NCBI RefSeq assembly: GCF_000718515.1
Contig: NZ_JNZS01000027.1
Location: 57,084-121,083, forward strand
Direction: 5' to 3'
Length of the DNA: 64,000 nt
DNA from: Micromonospora parva
GTDB lineage: Bacteria; Actinomycetota; Actinomycetes; Mycobacteriales; Micromonosporaceae
Below are positions 7,877 through 18,214 of this stretch, one piece after another. A program made the translations under genes and the position numbers. The notes below the pieces were generated by a model. It was not told where the DNA came from and did not search any database. It saw nothing but the letters and a program-made list of their open reading frames with translations. The first letter of the stretch is position 1. Each line of letters begins with the position of its first letter.

Positions 7877-8842
7877 TTGCTGGGCGCATTCGGTCTGAGC
7901 GAGCTGGAGGAGAAGGTCTACCTGGAGTTGGTCCGGGGCAGTGCCGGGACCGCTGCGGAGCTGGCACCACGGGTCGCGGCCACGGTCGCCGAGCTGGAGC
8001 ACGCGCTCGACGCCCTCACCCGGGCCGGGCTGGTCCGCGTGGTCGCCGGCCGCGCCGGTGCCGCCCCACCCGACCTGGCCATCGAGTCGCTGCTGAACCA
8101 GCGGATGCGCGAGCTTCAGGAGGCGCGGGTCGGCCTGTGGGACTGGCTGCGGCAGCAACGCCCGGCGGACCCGATGGACCAGGACGTCCAGCTGGTGGTC
8201 GGCGTTCCCGCGATCATGCAGGCGTTCGACCAGTTCCTACGCGGGGCGCAGGAGGAGGTGCTCGGCTTCGACCGCCCGCCGTACGCGGCAGTGCTGCAGG
8301 ACAACCCGACCGAGATCGAGATGCTCGGCCGGGGCGTCGCCTTCCGGGTGGTGTACGACCGGCGGGGGTTGGAACGGCCGGGTGCGGCCGCCCACATCGG
8401 CCGGTTCGTCGCCGCCGGTGAACAGGCACGGGTCGCCGCGAACGTGCCCGGCAAGCTCGCCGTCGCCGACCGCCGGGTCGCCCTGATCTCCTTCCCCGCC
8501 CGCGCCGACAGCACCGAACCGTGGGCACTGGTGGTGCGGGGCGCCACCTGGGTGGAGGTGCTCGTGGCGCTGTTCACCGAGGTCTGGGACCGGGCCACGC
8601 CGCTGCGGCTCGCCCCGGCCAGCGAGGTGGTCGACGACGTCGAGCGGCAGAGCACGCCCACCCTCGTCGACCGGCAGATCCTGTCCCTGCTGATGACCGG
8701 GCTGCCGGACAAGGCGGTCGCCTCCCAGTTGGGCATCTCGCTGCGGACGGTGCAGCGGCGGTTGCGGCAGTTGATGGACGCGACCGGGAGCGCCACCCGG
8801 ATGCAGCTCGGCTGGTTCATCGCCCGCCACGACTGGCTCTGA
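7877..8842 (+). CDS. TrmB-like/LuxR-type orphan transcriptional regulator
   Basis: A 321-residue regulator built from an N-terminal winged helix resembling TrmB (LSELEEKVYLELVRGSAGTAAELAPRVAATVAELEHALDAL) and a middle sensory region (about 95-240). The C-terminal LuxR helix-turn-helix reads VDRQILSLLMTGLPDKAVASQLGISLRTVQRRLRQLMDATG. There is no receiver domain, so it is not a two-component partner. This combined architecture is common in actinobacteria; effectors are mostly unknown. The TTG at 7877 is used because no in-frame ATG precedes the conserved LSELEEKVY. A CebR-like operator sits in its apparent promoter. It is convergent with the subtilase gene at 8895. Confidence 0.85.
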   Translation: MLGAFGLSELEEKVYLELVRGSAGTAAELAPRVAATVAELEHALDALTRAGLVRVVAGRAGAAPPDLAIESLLNQRMRELQEARVGLWDWLRQQRPADPMDQDVQLVVGVPAIMQAFDQFLRGAQEEVLGFDRPPYAAVLQDNPTEIEMLGRGVAFRVVYDRRGLERPGAAAHIGRFVAAGEQARVAANVPGKLAVADRRVALISFPARADSTEPWALVVRGATWVEVLVALFTEVWDRATPLRLAPASEVVDDVERQSTPTLVDRQILSLLMTGLPDKAVASQLGISLRTVQRRLRQLMDATGSATRMQLGWFIARHDWL

Positions 8843-8854
8843 ACCCGGCGGTGG

Positions 8855-8889
8855 GGGGCCTGCCGACACGGGAGGTGACGGCAGGCCCC
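8855..8889. terminator. Bidirectional hairpin terminator
   Basis: An 11-bp perfect inverted repeat (GGGGCCTGCCG at 8855-8865, complement at 8879-8889, loop 13 nt) lies between the convergent LuxR-type regulator and subtilase genes. Confidence 0.6.
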
Positions 8890-8894
8890 GGTGC

Positions 8895-11800
8895 TCACTT
8901 CGTGACCGTCACCGACACGGTGACCGGGGTGGACGCGCCCTTGGCACCGTTGTTGGTGACCAGCAGCGTGGCGACGTACGTGCCCGGCGCCAGGCCGGTG
9001 GTGTCCACAGTGACGGCCAGCGTGCCCTTCGCCCCAGCCGGCACCTCGCCGGAGGTGGCGGCGGACAGCCACGACACGTCGCTGTACGCCGGCAGCGAAC
9101 CGTCGACGTGATAGACCTTGGCGCCGTACGGCCGGCCGGTCGCGTTACCGAGCACCCACAGGTTGCCCTGCTCGTCCAGGTCCAGCCCGGCCCCGCTGAG
9201 CGGGTTCGGGTCCGGGTCGGGCACCGAGGCCAGCGGCTGGCAGGTGGCCGGGTCGAGCGCCCAGATCGACTCCTTGGAGTCCTGGTTGATGCCCCACAAC
9301 ACGTTGTGTTCCTCGTTGAGGGCCAGGCCGGTCATCCACGGGATGGGCGGGGTGCACTCCCCCAGCACCGAGCCGGGCTGCGGGTGCGACAGCCCGGCGA
9401 GGTGCCGGATGCGGTTGTCGCCGCTGAGGTAGAAGGTGTCGTCCGAGGCGCGGTAGGCCAGCCCGTAGTAGAGCTTGCCGGCCCACGGCCCGGTGATGGT
9501 CTCCTTCACCTCCAGGGTGTCCGGGTCGAAACACACGATCGGCAGGTCCCCGATGAACGACATCTTCGGCGCGCACATCAGGTCCCGGCTCGCCACGTAC
9601 GCCATGTCCGAGGGCCAGCCGTCGATCGGCAGCACACCCTTGGCCAGTGACCGGCCGTCGGTGCTGAAGCGCTGCAACTGCCCGAACAGGTACGAGTTGG
9701 AGACGATCAACTCGCCGTTGCGGTAGCCGACGCCGTAGGCGTTGTAGAGCTCCTTGAGCGGGAACGAGCTGAGCTGCCGGCCGGGGATGCCGGTCGGCGG
9801 GGTGGGCGAGTTGATCTCCCGGGCCAGCCAGCTGGCCGGCAGGTCACCCCGGTTGGTCAGTGTCACCGTCGCGGTCCGGGTCGCCCCGGCGCGGGCGGTC
9901 ACCGAGATCGCGTTCCTGTTGGCCAGCAGCAACGGCGTACGCAGCGCCAGGTCGTGCGTGACGACCGTCGACTCGACCACGTCGACGGTGCTCCCCGGCA
10001 GGTCGTAGCCCGGTTGCAGCGCGGTCACCGTGACCGGCCCGGCCGGCGCCTCCAGCTGGTAGAAGCCGTCCGCGTCGGTGGTAGCGGTGACCGGCTGAGG
10101 GGCGTCGGCCGACTCGACCCGTACCGTCGCGCCGGCCAGCGGCTGACGGTCGTTCGCGTCGCGCACCGTGCCCCGCAGCAGGCCCCGACCGGCCACCCGG
10201 AAGGTGACCGCGTCGCCCGCGTCGAGCGCCTGCTCGTCGCGCGAGTAAATCAGCGCGTCGCGGCCGGTGGCGTCCTCGATGCCGACGGTCGCCGAGCCGC
10301 CGGCCCCCGCTGCGGTGGTGGCGAGCTTGCGGTACTGGATGGTGACGGTGCCGTTCTCGCCGAGGCGTACCTGCACGTCGATCCGGTTCTTCGGCGCGCT
10401 CTTGAGCGCGGCCCGGTTCCAGCTGACCACGAACTGTCGGGTCGTGCCGGTGCCGGACACCCTGGTACGCACCGTCGAGGCGTGGTCCAGGATCAGGTCG
10501 TCCCAGAACGCGTAGACGGCCGGCGCCGAGACCGCCGGGGCGGGCAGCGGACCGTTGTCGCCGACCGAGGTGCTCGTGTCGACGCCGAGGGTCAGGTAAC
10601 CGTCGGTGTGCACGGTGAGCCGACGGTAGGTGCTGCCGTAGAAGGTCATCGGGAACGGCAGGTCGACGGCCCGGCTCGCGGCGTCACCGGTGAGGGCGAG
10701 CACGCTGCCGCCGTCGACCCACTGCGCGGTGGCCGTCCCCGCCTGGTAGCCGTGCCGGTCGGCCTTCGCGGCGAGCGCCACGTCCACCGTCTGCGGCCCG
10801 TCGACGCTCAGCGCGACAGTCTTGGGTGCCAGCCACCGGCCGTACTCGACCAGCAGGTCGTAGTCGGCCTCGGGCAGCATCCCGGTGTAGTGACCGTCGG
10901 CGTCGGTGACGAATGCCGGGAACGTCTCCCCGGCGAGCGCCAACCGGGCGCCCACGACCGGTTTGCCCGCCGGGTCGGTGACCCGGCCCTGGATCGCCTG
11001 CCACGGCGCGGGCTCGGACAGGTCCACGGTCAGGTTGGTGGTGCCGCTGGTCGACACGGTGATGCTCTGCCGTACGGTCCGCCGCGCGAAGAACGACGCG
11101 GTCAGGGTGTACTCCCCGGCCGGGACCCGACCCAGTTGGACGGTGCCGCGCGCCTCGGTGCGGGCGGTGCGGGTGACCAGCGCGGAGGTCAGGGTGATCT
11201 TCGCACCGGAGAGCACGGTCCCGTTCAGCTTCGCGTGCACCACGACGCCGCCGAGCTGCGCCGTCGAGGCCTGGGTCACCAGGTCGTACGCGTCGAGCCG
11301 ACCCTCGCCGTAGACGTTGTTGTCGGCCGGGGTGCCACCGCACTGAAGGTCGTTGACGTCGTGCGCGGTGCGGTCCAGCAGTTCCCGGGTGGTCGCCAGG
11401 TCGCGGCGCAGGTTCGGCACCGCCGACCACGCCAGGGCGACCGCGCCGGCGACGTGCGGCGCGGCCATGGAGGTGCCGTCGCTCATGCCCCAGTCGCTGC
11501 CCGGCACTGAGGAGAGGATGCCCACCCCGGGGGCGGTGATGTCCGGCCGTACCGCGTCCTCGCGGCCCGGCCCACGGCTGGAGAAGTCGGCGATCACACC
11601 GGTGGAGTCGGTCGCGCCGACGGCGTACGCCAGCGGGTTGGTGGCCGGGTGCCCCGCCGAGCCGCACGGCTCGGGCAGCTCCTTGGCCTCGTTGCCGACC
11701 GCGAAGACCGGGAAGATGCCGGCGGCGACCCAGGAGTCGATGATGGTGTCGTAGAAGGTGGGGTCACCGTCGTGGCCGCCCCAGGAGTTGTTGATGATGT

Positions 11801-12761
11801 CCGGGGCGAGGTCGGGGCGGGGGTTCTCGCCGTTGTGGTCGGTCGGTGCGAGCATCCACTGACCGGCGGCGAGCAACGCGCTGTTGCTGCAGTAGTTGGC
11901 CTCGCACCCCTTGGCCGCGATCCAGCTGGCGCCCGGGGCCACACCGGTGATCCGCCCGTCGCCGTCGTCGCCGACCATCGTGCCGACCGTGTGGGTGCCG
12001 TGCCCGAAGTTGTCGCAGGGCGTCGACGGCAGGCAGATCCCGGTCGGGTCGTACCAGTTGTAGTCGTGCGTGAAGGTGCCGTCACCGTCGTTGCCACGGT
12101 ACTGGCGGACCAGGGCCGGGTGGTCGTACTGCACACCGGAGTCGACGCTGCCGACGACGATGCCCTCGCCGCGGGTGCCGTACTCGCGCCAGACCTTGTC
12201 GGCGGCGAGCGACGTGAGGTTCCACGGCAGCTGCGGGTCGTCGGCGGCGGCGCCGGCGGTGCGGACCGGCTCCGCGAGCGCGGTCCCACCGATCGCGGTG
12301 ATCCGCGCGACGTCCGCCCGGCCGGCCAGCTCGGTCACCAGCTTCAGGTCGCCGGTGACCTCGATGATGTTCGCGATCCAGTACGGGGTGAAGTCGGCGT
12401 GCCGCTCGCGCAGCAGGGCACGCAGCCCACGCTGGGTCTTCTCGGCATGGGCCAGCTTGGTCTGGTAGACCCGGGTGGTGCGGGCGACCCGCCCGGCCCG
12501 GCCACCGGCGGCCCGCGCGACCCGGTCCAGGTCGCTCTGGTTCAGCGTGGCCTCGTCGGTCAGCTCGACGAAGAAGCTGGCGTTGGTGCCGGCGCGGGCC
12601 GAGCCGAGCACCAGCGGGTCCACCTTGCGCAGTGGGTCGGCAGCGCCGTTGCCCGGTGCGGGCGCGGCCACGGCGGCGCCGGTCGGCAGTGCGAGCACGA
12701 TGGCCAGCGCCGCGCCGACGGCGCCCATGGCTCGACGTGTCAGCGGTCTGGGTCTGAGCAT
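8895..12761 (-). CDS. Secreted S8 subtilase with carboxypeptidase-regulatory-like and C-terminal propeller/Ig modules
   Basis: A 1288-residue extracellular protease. A signal peptide (RRAMGAVGAALAIVLALPTGAAVAA) precedes an I9-like propeptide (about 55-160). The peptidase domain (about 199-490) has the complete catalytic set: Asp207 (GSVDSGVQYDHP), His254 (FGHGTHTVGT), oxyanion Asn357 (AVGNEAK) and Ser431 (DGTSMAAPHVAGA). Downstream are carboxypeptidase-regulatory-like beta sandwiches near 505-660 and 864-930, a beta module near 672-850 (FYGSTYRRLTVHTDGYLTLG), a propeller-like stretch near 1010-1225, and a final Ig-like domain ending TPVTVSVTVTK. The start at 12761 is preceded by GGAGGGA. The long accessory half probably tethers or directs the protease to a substrate; that is inference. 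The substrate is unknown. Confidence 0.92.
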   Translation of the reverse strand: MLRPRPLTRRAMGAVGAALAIVLALPTGAAVAAPAPGNGAADPLRKVDPLVLGSARAGTNASFFVELTDEATLNQSDLDRVARAAGGRAGRVARTTRVYQTKLAHAEKTQRGLRALLRERHADFTPYWIANIIEVTGDLKLVTELAGRADVARITAIGGTALAEPVRTAGAAADDPQLPWNLTSLAADKVWREYGTRGEGIVVGSVDSGVQYDHPALVRQYRGNDGDGTFTHDYNWYDPTGICLPSTPCDNFGHGTHTVGTMVGDDGDGRITGVAPGASWIAAKGCEANYCSNSALLAAGQWMLAPTDHNGENPRPDLAPDIINNSWGGHDGDPTFYDTIIDSWVAAGIFPVFAVGNEAKELPEPCGSAGHPATNPLAYAVGATDSTGVIADFSSRGPGREDAVRPDITAPGVGILSSVPGSDWGMSDGTSMAAPHVAGAVALAWSAVPNLRRDLATTRELLDRTAHDVNDLQCGGTPADNNVYGEGRLDAYDLVTQASTAQLGGVVVHAKLNGTVLSGAKITLTSALVTRTARTEARGTVQLGRVPAGEYTLTASFFARRTVRQSITVSTSGTTNLTVDLSEPAPWQAIQGRVTDPAGKPVVGARLALAGETFPAFVTDADGHYTGMLPEADYDLLVEYGRWLAPKTVALSVDGPQTVDVALAAKADRHGYQAGTATAQWVDGGSVLALTGDAASRAVDLPFPMTFYGSTYRRLTVHTDGYLTLGVDTSTSVGDNGPLPAPAVSAPAVYAFWDDLILDHASTVRTRVSGTGTTRQFVVSWNRAALKSAPKNRIDVQVRLGENGTVTIQYRKLATTAAGAGGSATVGIEDATGRDALIYSRDEQALDAGDAVTFRVAGRGLLRGTVRDANDRQPLAGATVRVESADAPQPVTATTDADGFYQLEAPAGPVTVTALQPGYDLPGSTVDVVESTVVTHDLALRTPLLLANRNAISVTARAGATRTATVTLTNRGDLPASWLAREINSPTPPTGIPGRQLSSFPLKELYNAYGVGYRNGELIVSNSYLFGQLQRFSTDGRSLAKGVLPIDGWPSDMAYVASRDLMCAPKMSFIGDLPIVCFDPDTLEVKETITGPWAGKLYYGLAYRASDDTFYLSGDNRIRHLAGLSHPQPGSVLGECTPPIPWMTGLALNEEHNVLWGINQDSKESIWALDPATCQPLASVPDPDPNPLSGAGLDLDEQGNLWVLGNATGRPYGAKVYHVDGSLPAYSDVSWLSAATSGEVPAGAKGTLAVTVDTTGLAPGTYVATLLVTNNGAKGASTPVTVSVTVTK

Positions 12762-12930
12762 GACGTACGTCCCTCCCTCGGGCGGTCGCCCGGGAGGGCC
12801 GACACCGCCGTCGCCGATTCTCGGGCGACGGGCATCCGGTTGACCCGCAAGATCACTGGCGGAGCACGGACATGGCGGGTCTCCGCCATCCCGCGTTGGC
12901 CCCACCGACACCGGCGGGCCACCACCCCTG

Positions 12931-13647
12931 TCAGCCCCGCATCCGCGCGGACACGACGATGACGAGCACCAGCGGCACCAGCGGCAGGGCCGGGGCGACG
13001 ACCGGCAGGTGCAGGGCGACCAGGGCGCCGACCGCCGCGCCGACCATCAGGGCCAGCAGCACCTGCGCCTTGGGCCGCAGGCCGGCCCACGGGCTGCGGG
13101 CGGCGACCCCGGCGATCAGGCTGGTGAGCGTGCCGGTCAGGTACGTGGAGGACAGGCCGGAGACGCCGAAGCGTTGGATGGCGCTGCTCTGCACGCCCAA
13201 CGCGACCGCGGACAGCATCAGCAGCGCCAGGTGCACGCGCGCGTCGGGGGCGTGCAGCGTGACCTCCCAGACGACGGCGAACACCACGAACACCGACAGC
13301 TCCAGGACCAGCGCCCAGGTGACCCGTCGAGGCCAGACCGGGTCGTCAGGCTGCGCCGAGCCGACGACGCGGGCGCCCGCGAGGACACCGACGATGAAGC
13401 TGACGATGGCGCAGCCCGACGTCAGGGCCAAATCGGCCTCGCCCCGGCCCGCCGAGAGCCCGAGCAGGACCATGTTGCCGGTCATCACGCTGGCGAACGC
13501 GCCGCCGAGGGCGAGGAACCCGAGAGCGTCGGCGGTTCCGGTCAGGAAGGTGAGGACGACGACGAGCGCGTGCCGTCGGCGCAGCAGTCGATCGTCTGGA
13601 TGTGCGGCGACGTGGGGGCGGGTGACGCGGGGCGCTGTGCTCGACAC
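12931..13647 (-). CDS. DUF1275 (YoaK-type) membrane protein
   Basis: A 238-residue protein with six hydrophobic segments. FLTGTADALGFLALGGAFASVMTGNMVLLGL and VSGLSSTYLTGTLTSLIAGVA are the two conserved signatures of the YoaK/DUF1275 family, whose function is unproven. The GTG at 13647 is chosen because AGGTGG sits 8 bp upstream; longer forms overlap the divergent GntR promoter. The short gap to the GntR gene at 13718 contains a TCGTATACA box, so this gene may share the control of the peptide-uptake operon. Confidence 0.88.
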   Translation of the reverse strand: MSSTAPRVTRPHVAAHPDDRLLRRRHALVVVLTFLTGTADALGFLALGGAFASVMTGNMVLLGLSAGRGEADLALTSGCAIVSFIVGVLAGARVVGSAQPDDPVWPRRVTWALVLELSVFVVFAVVWEVTLHAPDARVHLALLMLSAVALGVQSSAIQRFGVSGLSSTYLTGTLTSLIAGVAARSPWAGLRPKAQVLLALMVGAAVGALVALHLPVVAPALPLVPLVLVIVVSARMRG

Positions 13648-13674
13648 TGTCGGCCACCTTCCGGTGATTGTTCT

Positions 13675-13683
13675 TCGTATACA
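13675..13683. promoter_or_regulatory. GntR operator candidate (TCGTATACA, copy 1)
   Basis: The 9-mer TCGTATACA, centred on the palindrome GTATAC (13677-13682), lies between the divergent DUF1275 and GntR genes, 35 bp before the GntR start. An identical 9-mer on the opposite strand lies upstream of the peptide-binding lipoprotein gene (21773-21781). Two matching boxes at the two places where a local regulator should act support a shared operator. Confidence 0.5.
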
Positions 13684-13717
13684 CTTTGTCCGGACACGTT
13701 CACGGAGAGGCGACCAG

Positions 13718-14398
13718 GTGGCTGAAGACCTACGGGACAAGCTCGGCGCGCAACACCTGCCGCTCCGCGATCAGGTCCTCGCCGCGCTGCGGACCGCCAT
13801 CATCGACGGCGACTACCTTCCCGGGGAACGGCTCACCGAGGACCGGCTCGCCGAGGACTTCGGCGTCTCCCGCAACCCCGTCCGGGAGGCGCTGCGGGTC
13901 GCCGAGGCGGAGGGGTTCGTGGTGATCCTCCCCCGCCGGGGAGCTGTCGTCGCCTCACCGAGCAGCGGGACCATCGCCGACATGTTCGCCGTACGCGAGC
14001 GGCTGGAGGCGTTGGCCGCCCGGCTGGCCGCCGAGCGGGCCACCGCCGCCGACGTGGCGTCCCTGCGCGCCCTGCTCGACCAGGGCCGCGAGGCGACGCA
14101 GCGACAGGACCTGGCCCGGGTCGCCGAGCTCAACAGCACGCTGCACCTGCGCATCCTGCAGATCAGCGGAAACCCCTGGCTGTCGTCGATCGCCAAGTCG
14201 CTCTACCTCCATGTGCAGTGGATCTTCCGGCTCGGGGCGGCCGAACGGGCCCCCCACTCGTGGGCCGAGCACATCCAGCTCGTCGACGCCATCGAGTCGG
14301 GCGACGGCGACCGCGCCGAGCGGGCCGCGCTCAACCACCTCGACGCGGCCTCCGCCGCGGCCTACGAGAACGCCGAAGGCGGCTACGCCGCCCGCTGA
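13718..14398 (+). CDS. GntR-family regulator (FadR/FCD subfamily)
   Basis: A 226-residue repressor-type protein. The N-terminal winged helix is canonical: LRDQVLAALRTAIIDGDYLPGERLTEDRLAEDFGVSRNPVREALRVAEAEGFVVILPRRGAVV. The C-terminal FCD effector domain (IADMFAVRERLEALAARLAAE, ELNSTLHLRILQISGNPWL, WAEHIQLVDAIESGDGDRAERAALNHL) contains His residues at the positions that hold metal in this subfamily. The GTG start has GGAGAGG upstream. It is convergent with the gamma-glutamyltransferase gene (23-bp gap). The shared TCGTATACA box suggests that it controls the adjacent peptide-uptake operon and itself, with a peptide- or amino-acid-derived ligand; that assignment is inference. Confidence 0.92.
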   Translation: MAEDLRDKLGAQHLPLRDQVLAALRTAIIDGDYLPGERLTEDRLAEDFGVSRNPVREALRVAEAEGFVVILPRRGAVVASPSSGTIADMFAVRERLEALAARLAAERATAADVASLRALLDQGREATQRQDLARVAELNSTLHLRILQISGNPWLSSIAKSLYLHVQWIFRLGAAERAPHSWAEHIQLVDAIESGDGDRAERAALNHLDAASAAAYENAEGGYAAR

Positions 14399-14421
14399 CG
14401 CTCAGGTGGCCGCGGCACCCG

Positions 14422-16212
14422 CTACCGGCCGCACGCGTAACCCTGCATCCCCCGGGGGTTCGCACCGGCGGCCAGCAGCCCGGTGGCCGGGTCGCGGGTC
14501 ACCGCACAGAGCCGGCCCAAGCTCCACCCGTCGGTGACCCGCACCTCGTGCCCGTACGCCCGCAGCGCCGCCAGCACGCCCTCGTCGAGCCGGTCCTCCA
14601 CCACCAGGACACCCGGCTGCATGTCGCGTGGATAGAACGACCCCGGCAGGCTGACCGTGTGCCACGCCGGCGCGTCGATGGCCTCCTGCAGACTCTGACC
14701 GCCCACGAGGTGCCGCAGCAGGAACGGCAACTGCCACTGGTCCTGCTGGTCGCCACCGGGGGTGCCGCACGCCAGCACCGGCTCACCGTCGCGGTGCACC
14801 ATCGTCGGGCTCAACGTCGTCCGCGGGCGACGGCCCGGTGCCAGCGACGAGGCCAGCCCCTCCTCCAGCCAGAACATCTGCAACCTGCTGCCCAACGGGA
14901 AACCGAGCTCCGGAATCGTCGGGGAGCTCTGCAACCAGCCGCCGCTGGGCGTCGCGGAGATCATGTTGCCCCAGCGGTCGACCACGTCCACGTGACACGT
15001 GTCGCCCCGGGTCACCCCGTCCGACTGCACCGTCGGCTCCCCCGTCGCGGCATCCGTCGACCCGGTACGCCGGACGGCACCGGGTCGGACGTGGGCCGGC
15101 AGGCGCGGCTGCGCACCGTCCGGACGCCCCGGCCGCAGCTCCGCCGACGCGCGGTCGCCGATCAGGGCGGCCCGCTCCCGCGCGTACTGCGGGGAGAGCA
15201 GCGCCTTGGCGGGCACGTCGACGTCGTCGCCGTACCAGGCCTCCCGGTCGGCGAAGGCGAGCTTGAGCGCCTCGACCTGGGCGTGGACGCCGGCCGCGGT
15301 CCCCGGGTCGTACGCGCCCGGGTCGTCGAGCGCGTCCAATGTGGCCAGTGACTCCAGCAGCACCGGGCCCTGACCCCAGAACCCGGTCTTCGCCACCGAG
15401 TAGCCGTGCCAGTCGAGGGTGGCGGGCGCCTCCCAGCTCGCCGAGTACGCGGCCAGGTCGTCGCCGGTGACCAGCCCGGCGTGCGGGCGTCCGCTGGAGT
15501 CCTGGAACGGTCGCCGGCTGAACGCGTCGATCGCCTCGGCGACGAAACCCGTGCTCCAGGCCCGGCGCGCCGCCTCGATCTGGGCCTCCCGGTCGACGCC
15601 GGCCGCCTGTCCCGCCTCGACGAGCCGACGCAGCGTGTCCGCGTACGCCGGGTTGGTGACCAACTCCCCCGCGGCCGGTGGCCGGCCGTCGCGCAGCCAG
15701 AGCGCGGCGGACGTGGGCCAGTGTTCCTCGAACAACGACCGGACGGCGGCCACCGTGTCACCGACCCGGCCCACCACGGGGTGTCCGGCGCCGGCGTAGC
15801 CGATGGCCGGTTCCAGCACCTCGGCGAGGGTGAGCGTGCCGTGCTCACGCAGCAGCAGGAGCCAGGCGTCCACGGCGCCGGGCACGGCCGCCGCGAGCGG
15901 GCCGGCGCCCGGGATGAGGTCCATCCCGAGGGACCGGAAGTGCGCGATGGTGGCGCCGGCCGGTGCCGGCCCCTGCCCGCACAGCACCTTCGGCCGGGGG
16001 TCCTGTGCGGTGGCCACGATGGCCGGCACCTCGCCGCCCGGCCCGTTCAGGTGCGGCTCGACGACGTGCAGGACGAACCCGGCGGTGACCGCGGCGTCGA
16101 AGGCGTTTCCCCCGCGTTCGAGGATGCCCATCGCCGCCTGGCTGGCGAGCCAGTGGGTCGAGGACACCATGCCGAAGGTGCCCTGCAACGTGGGTCGGGT
16201 GGTGAACGTCAT
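14422..16212 (-). CDS. Gamma-glutamyltransferase-family Ntn-hydrolase
   Basis: A 596-residue member of the GGT family, which autocleaves to make an N-terminal Thr nucleophile. The expected Thr is Thr405 (RGDTCHVDVVDRWGN, matching TTHYSVVD of classical enzymes). The family motifs ILERGGNAFDAAVTAGFVLHVVEPHLNGPGG and RTTLSPTMVHRDGEPVLACGTPGG are present. Two features are unusual. The Arg-Glu-x-Ala-Pro motif that binds the gamma-glutamyl carboxylate in classical GGT reads GQGPAPAGAT here, and there is no signal peptide, so the enzyme should be cytoplasmic. It overlaps the upstream ATPase gene by 4 bp and is the last gene of the ABC importer operon, implying that it hydrolyses or transfers from the imported compound. 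Glutathione as substrate is doubtful. Confidence 0.88.
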   Translation of the reverse strand: MTFTTRPTLQGTFGMVSSTHWLASQAAMGILERGGNAFDAAVTAGFVLHVVEPHLNGPGGEVPAIVATAQDPRPKVLCGQGPAPAGATIAHFRSLGMDLIPGAGPLAAAVPGAVDAWLLLLREHGTLTLAEVLEPAIGYAGAGHPVVGRVGDTVAAVRSLFEEHWPTSAALWLRDGRPPAAGELVTNPAYADTLRRLVEAGQAAGVDREAQIEAARRAWSTGFVAEAIDAFSRRPFQDSSGRPHAGLVTGDDLAAYSASWEAPATLDWHGYSVAKTGFWGQGPVLLESLATLDALDDPGAYDPGTAAGVHAQVEALKLAFADREAWYGDDVDVPAKALLSPQYARERAALIGDRASAELRPGRPDGAQPRLPAHVRPGAVRRTGSTDAATGEPTVQSDGVTRGDTCHVDVVDRWGNMISATPSGGWLQSSPTIPELGFPLGSRLQMFWLEEGLASSLAPGRRPRTTLSPTMVHRDGEPVLACGTPGGDQQDQWQLPFLLRHLVGGQSLQEAIDAPAWHTVSLPGSFYPRDMQPGVLVVEDRLDEGVLAALRAYGHEVRVTDGWSLGRLCAVTRDPATGLLAAGANPRGMQGYACGR

Positions 16213-17206
16213 GACAACACCTCACTGGGATCTGCGGTGCGAACGTCGGGGCCGGTGCCGTCCGGCTGGACCAGGTGGCACGCGGCCATGCCGTCGCCGA
16301 TCGCGGTCTGCGCCGGCACCTCGGTCGCGCACCTGTCGAAGGCGAGCGGGCACCGGGTCCGGAACCGGCAGCCCGACGGCGGGTCGAGCGCGGACGGCAG
16401 GTCGTCGCCGAGCAGCACCGGCTGACGTTCGCGTTGGCGTACCGGATCGGCCACCGGCGCGGCGGACAGCAGCGCCTGCGTGTACGGGTGGGCGGGCCGG
16501 GCGAAGATCCGCTCCCGGCTGCCCCGCTCGACGAGTTGCCCCAGGTACATGACCGCGATCTCGTCGGCCAGGTACTCGACGGCGGAGAGATCGTGGGTGA
16601 TGAAGAGGCAGGCGAACCCGATGTCGCGTTGCAGGTCGGCGAGGAGGTTGAGCACCGACGCCTGCACCGACACGTCGAGCGCGCTGGTCGGTTCGTCAGC
16701 GATGAGCAGCATCGGTTCGGAGATCAGTGCCCGTGCGATGCTGACCCGCTGGCGTTGCCCGCCGGACAGTTCGTGGGGATAGCGACGGGCCACCTCGGCG
16801 CGCAGGCCCACCCGTTCCAGTTGGGGAGCGACGCGGGCCTCCCGCTCGCGCCGGGACATCCGTTTGCCGGAAAGCCGCAGCGGCTCGGCCACGATCTCAC
16901 CCACCAGCATGCGCGGGTCCAGGGACGCGGCCGGGTCCTGGAAGACGATCGACACCGCGCCGCGATGGGGTCGCAGGTGCCGTCGGGACAGGTGGGTGAC
17001 GTCAGTGCCGGCGATCCGCACCGTTCCCGCTGTCGGCTCGACGAGGCGTACCACGCAGCGGCCCACCGTCGACTTTCCGGAGCCGCTTTCCCCCACCAGG
17101 GCGGTGACCCGGCCGCGCGGGATGGTCAGCGACACCCCGTCCACGGCACGCACCGGGCCGAAGTGCATCACCAGGTCCGTGATCTCCAGGGCGTTCGGCT
17201 GCGGCG

Positions 17207-17210
<4 letters not shown>
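16209..17210 (-). CDS. Oligopeptide/dipeptide ABC transporter ATPase (OppF/DppF type)
   Basis: A 333-residue ATPase with Walker A GESGSGKST, Q-loop FQDPAASLDP, ABC signature LSGGQRQRVSIARAL, Walker B LLIADEPTSALD and the switch His (FITHDLSAVEYLAD). The C-terminal oligopeptide-transporter extension has its Cys motif (GCRFRTRCPLAFDRCATEVP), a possible iron-sulphur site in this group. The start at 17210 uses the ATGA overlap with the upstream ATPase and a GGAGG ribosome site. It pairs with the ATPase at 17207 to power the two permeases upstream in the operon. Confidence 0.95.
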
Positions 17211-18210
<1,000 letters not shown>

Positions 18211-18214
<4 letters not shown>

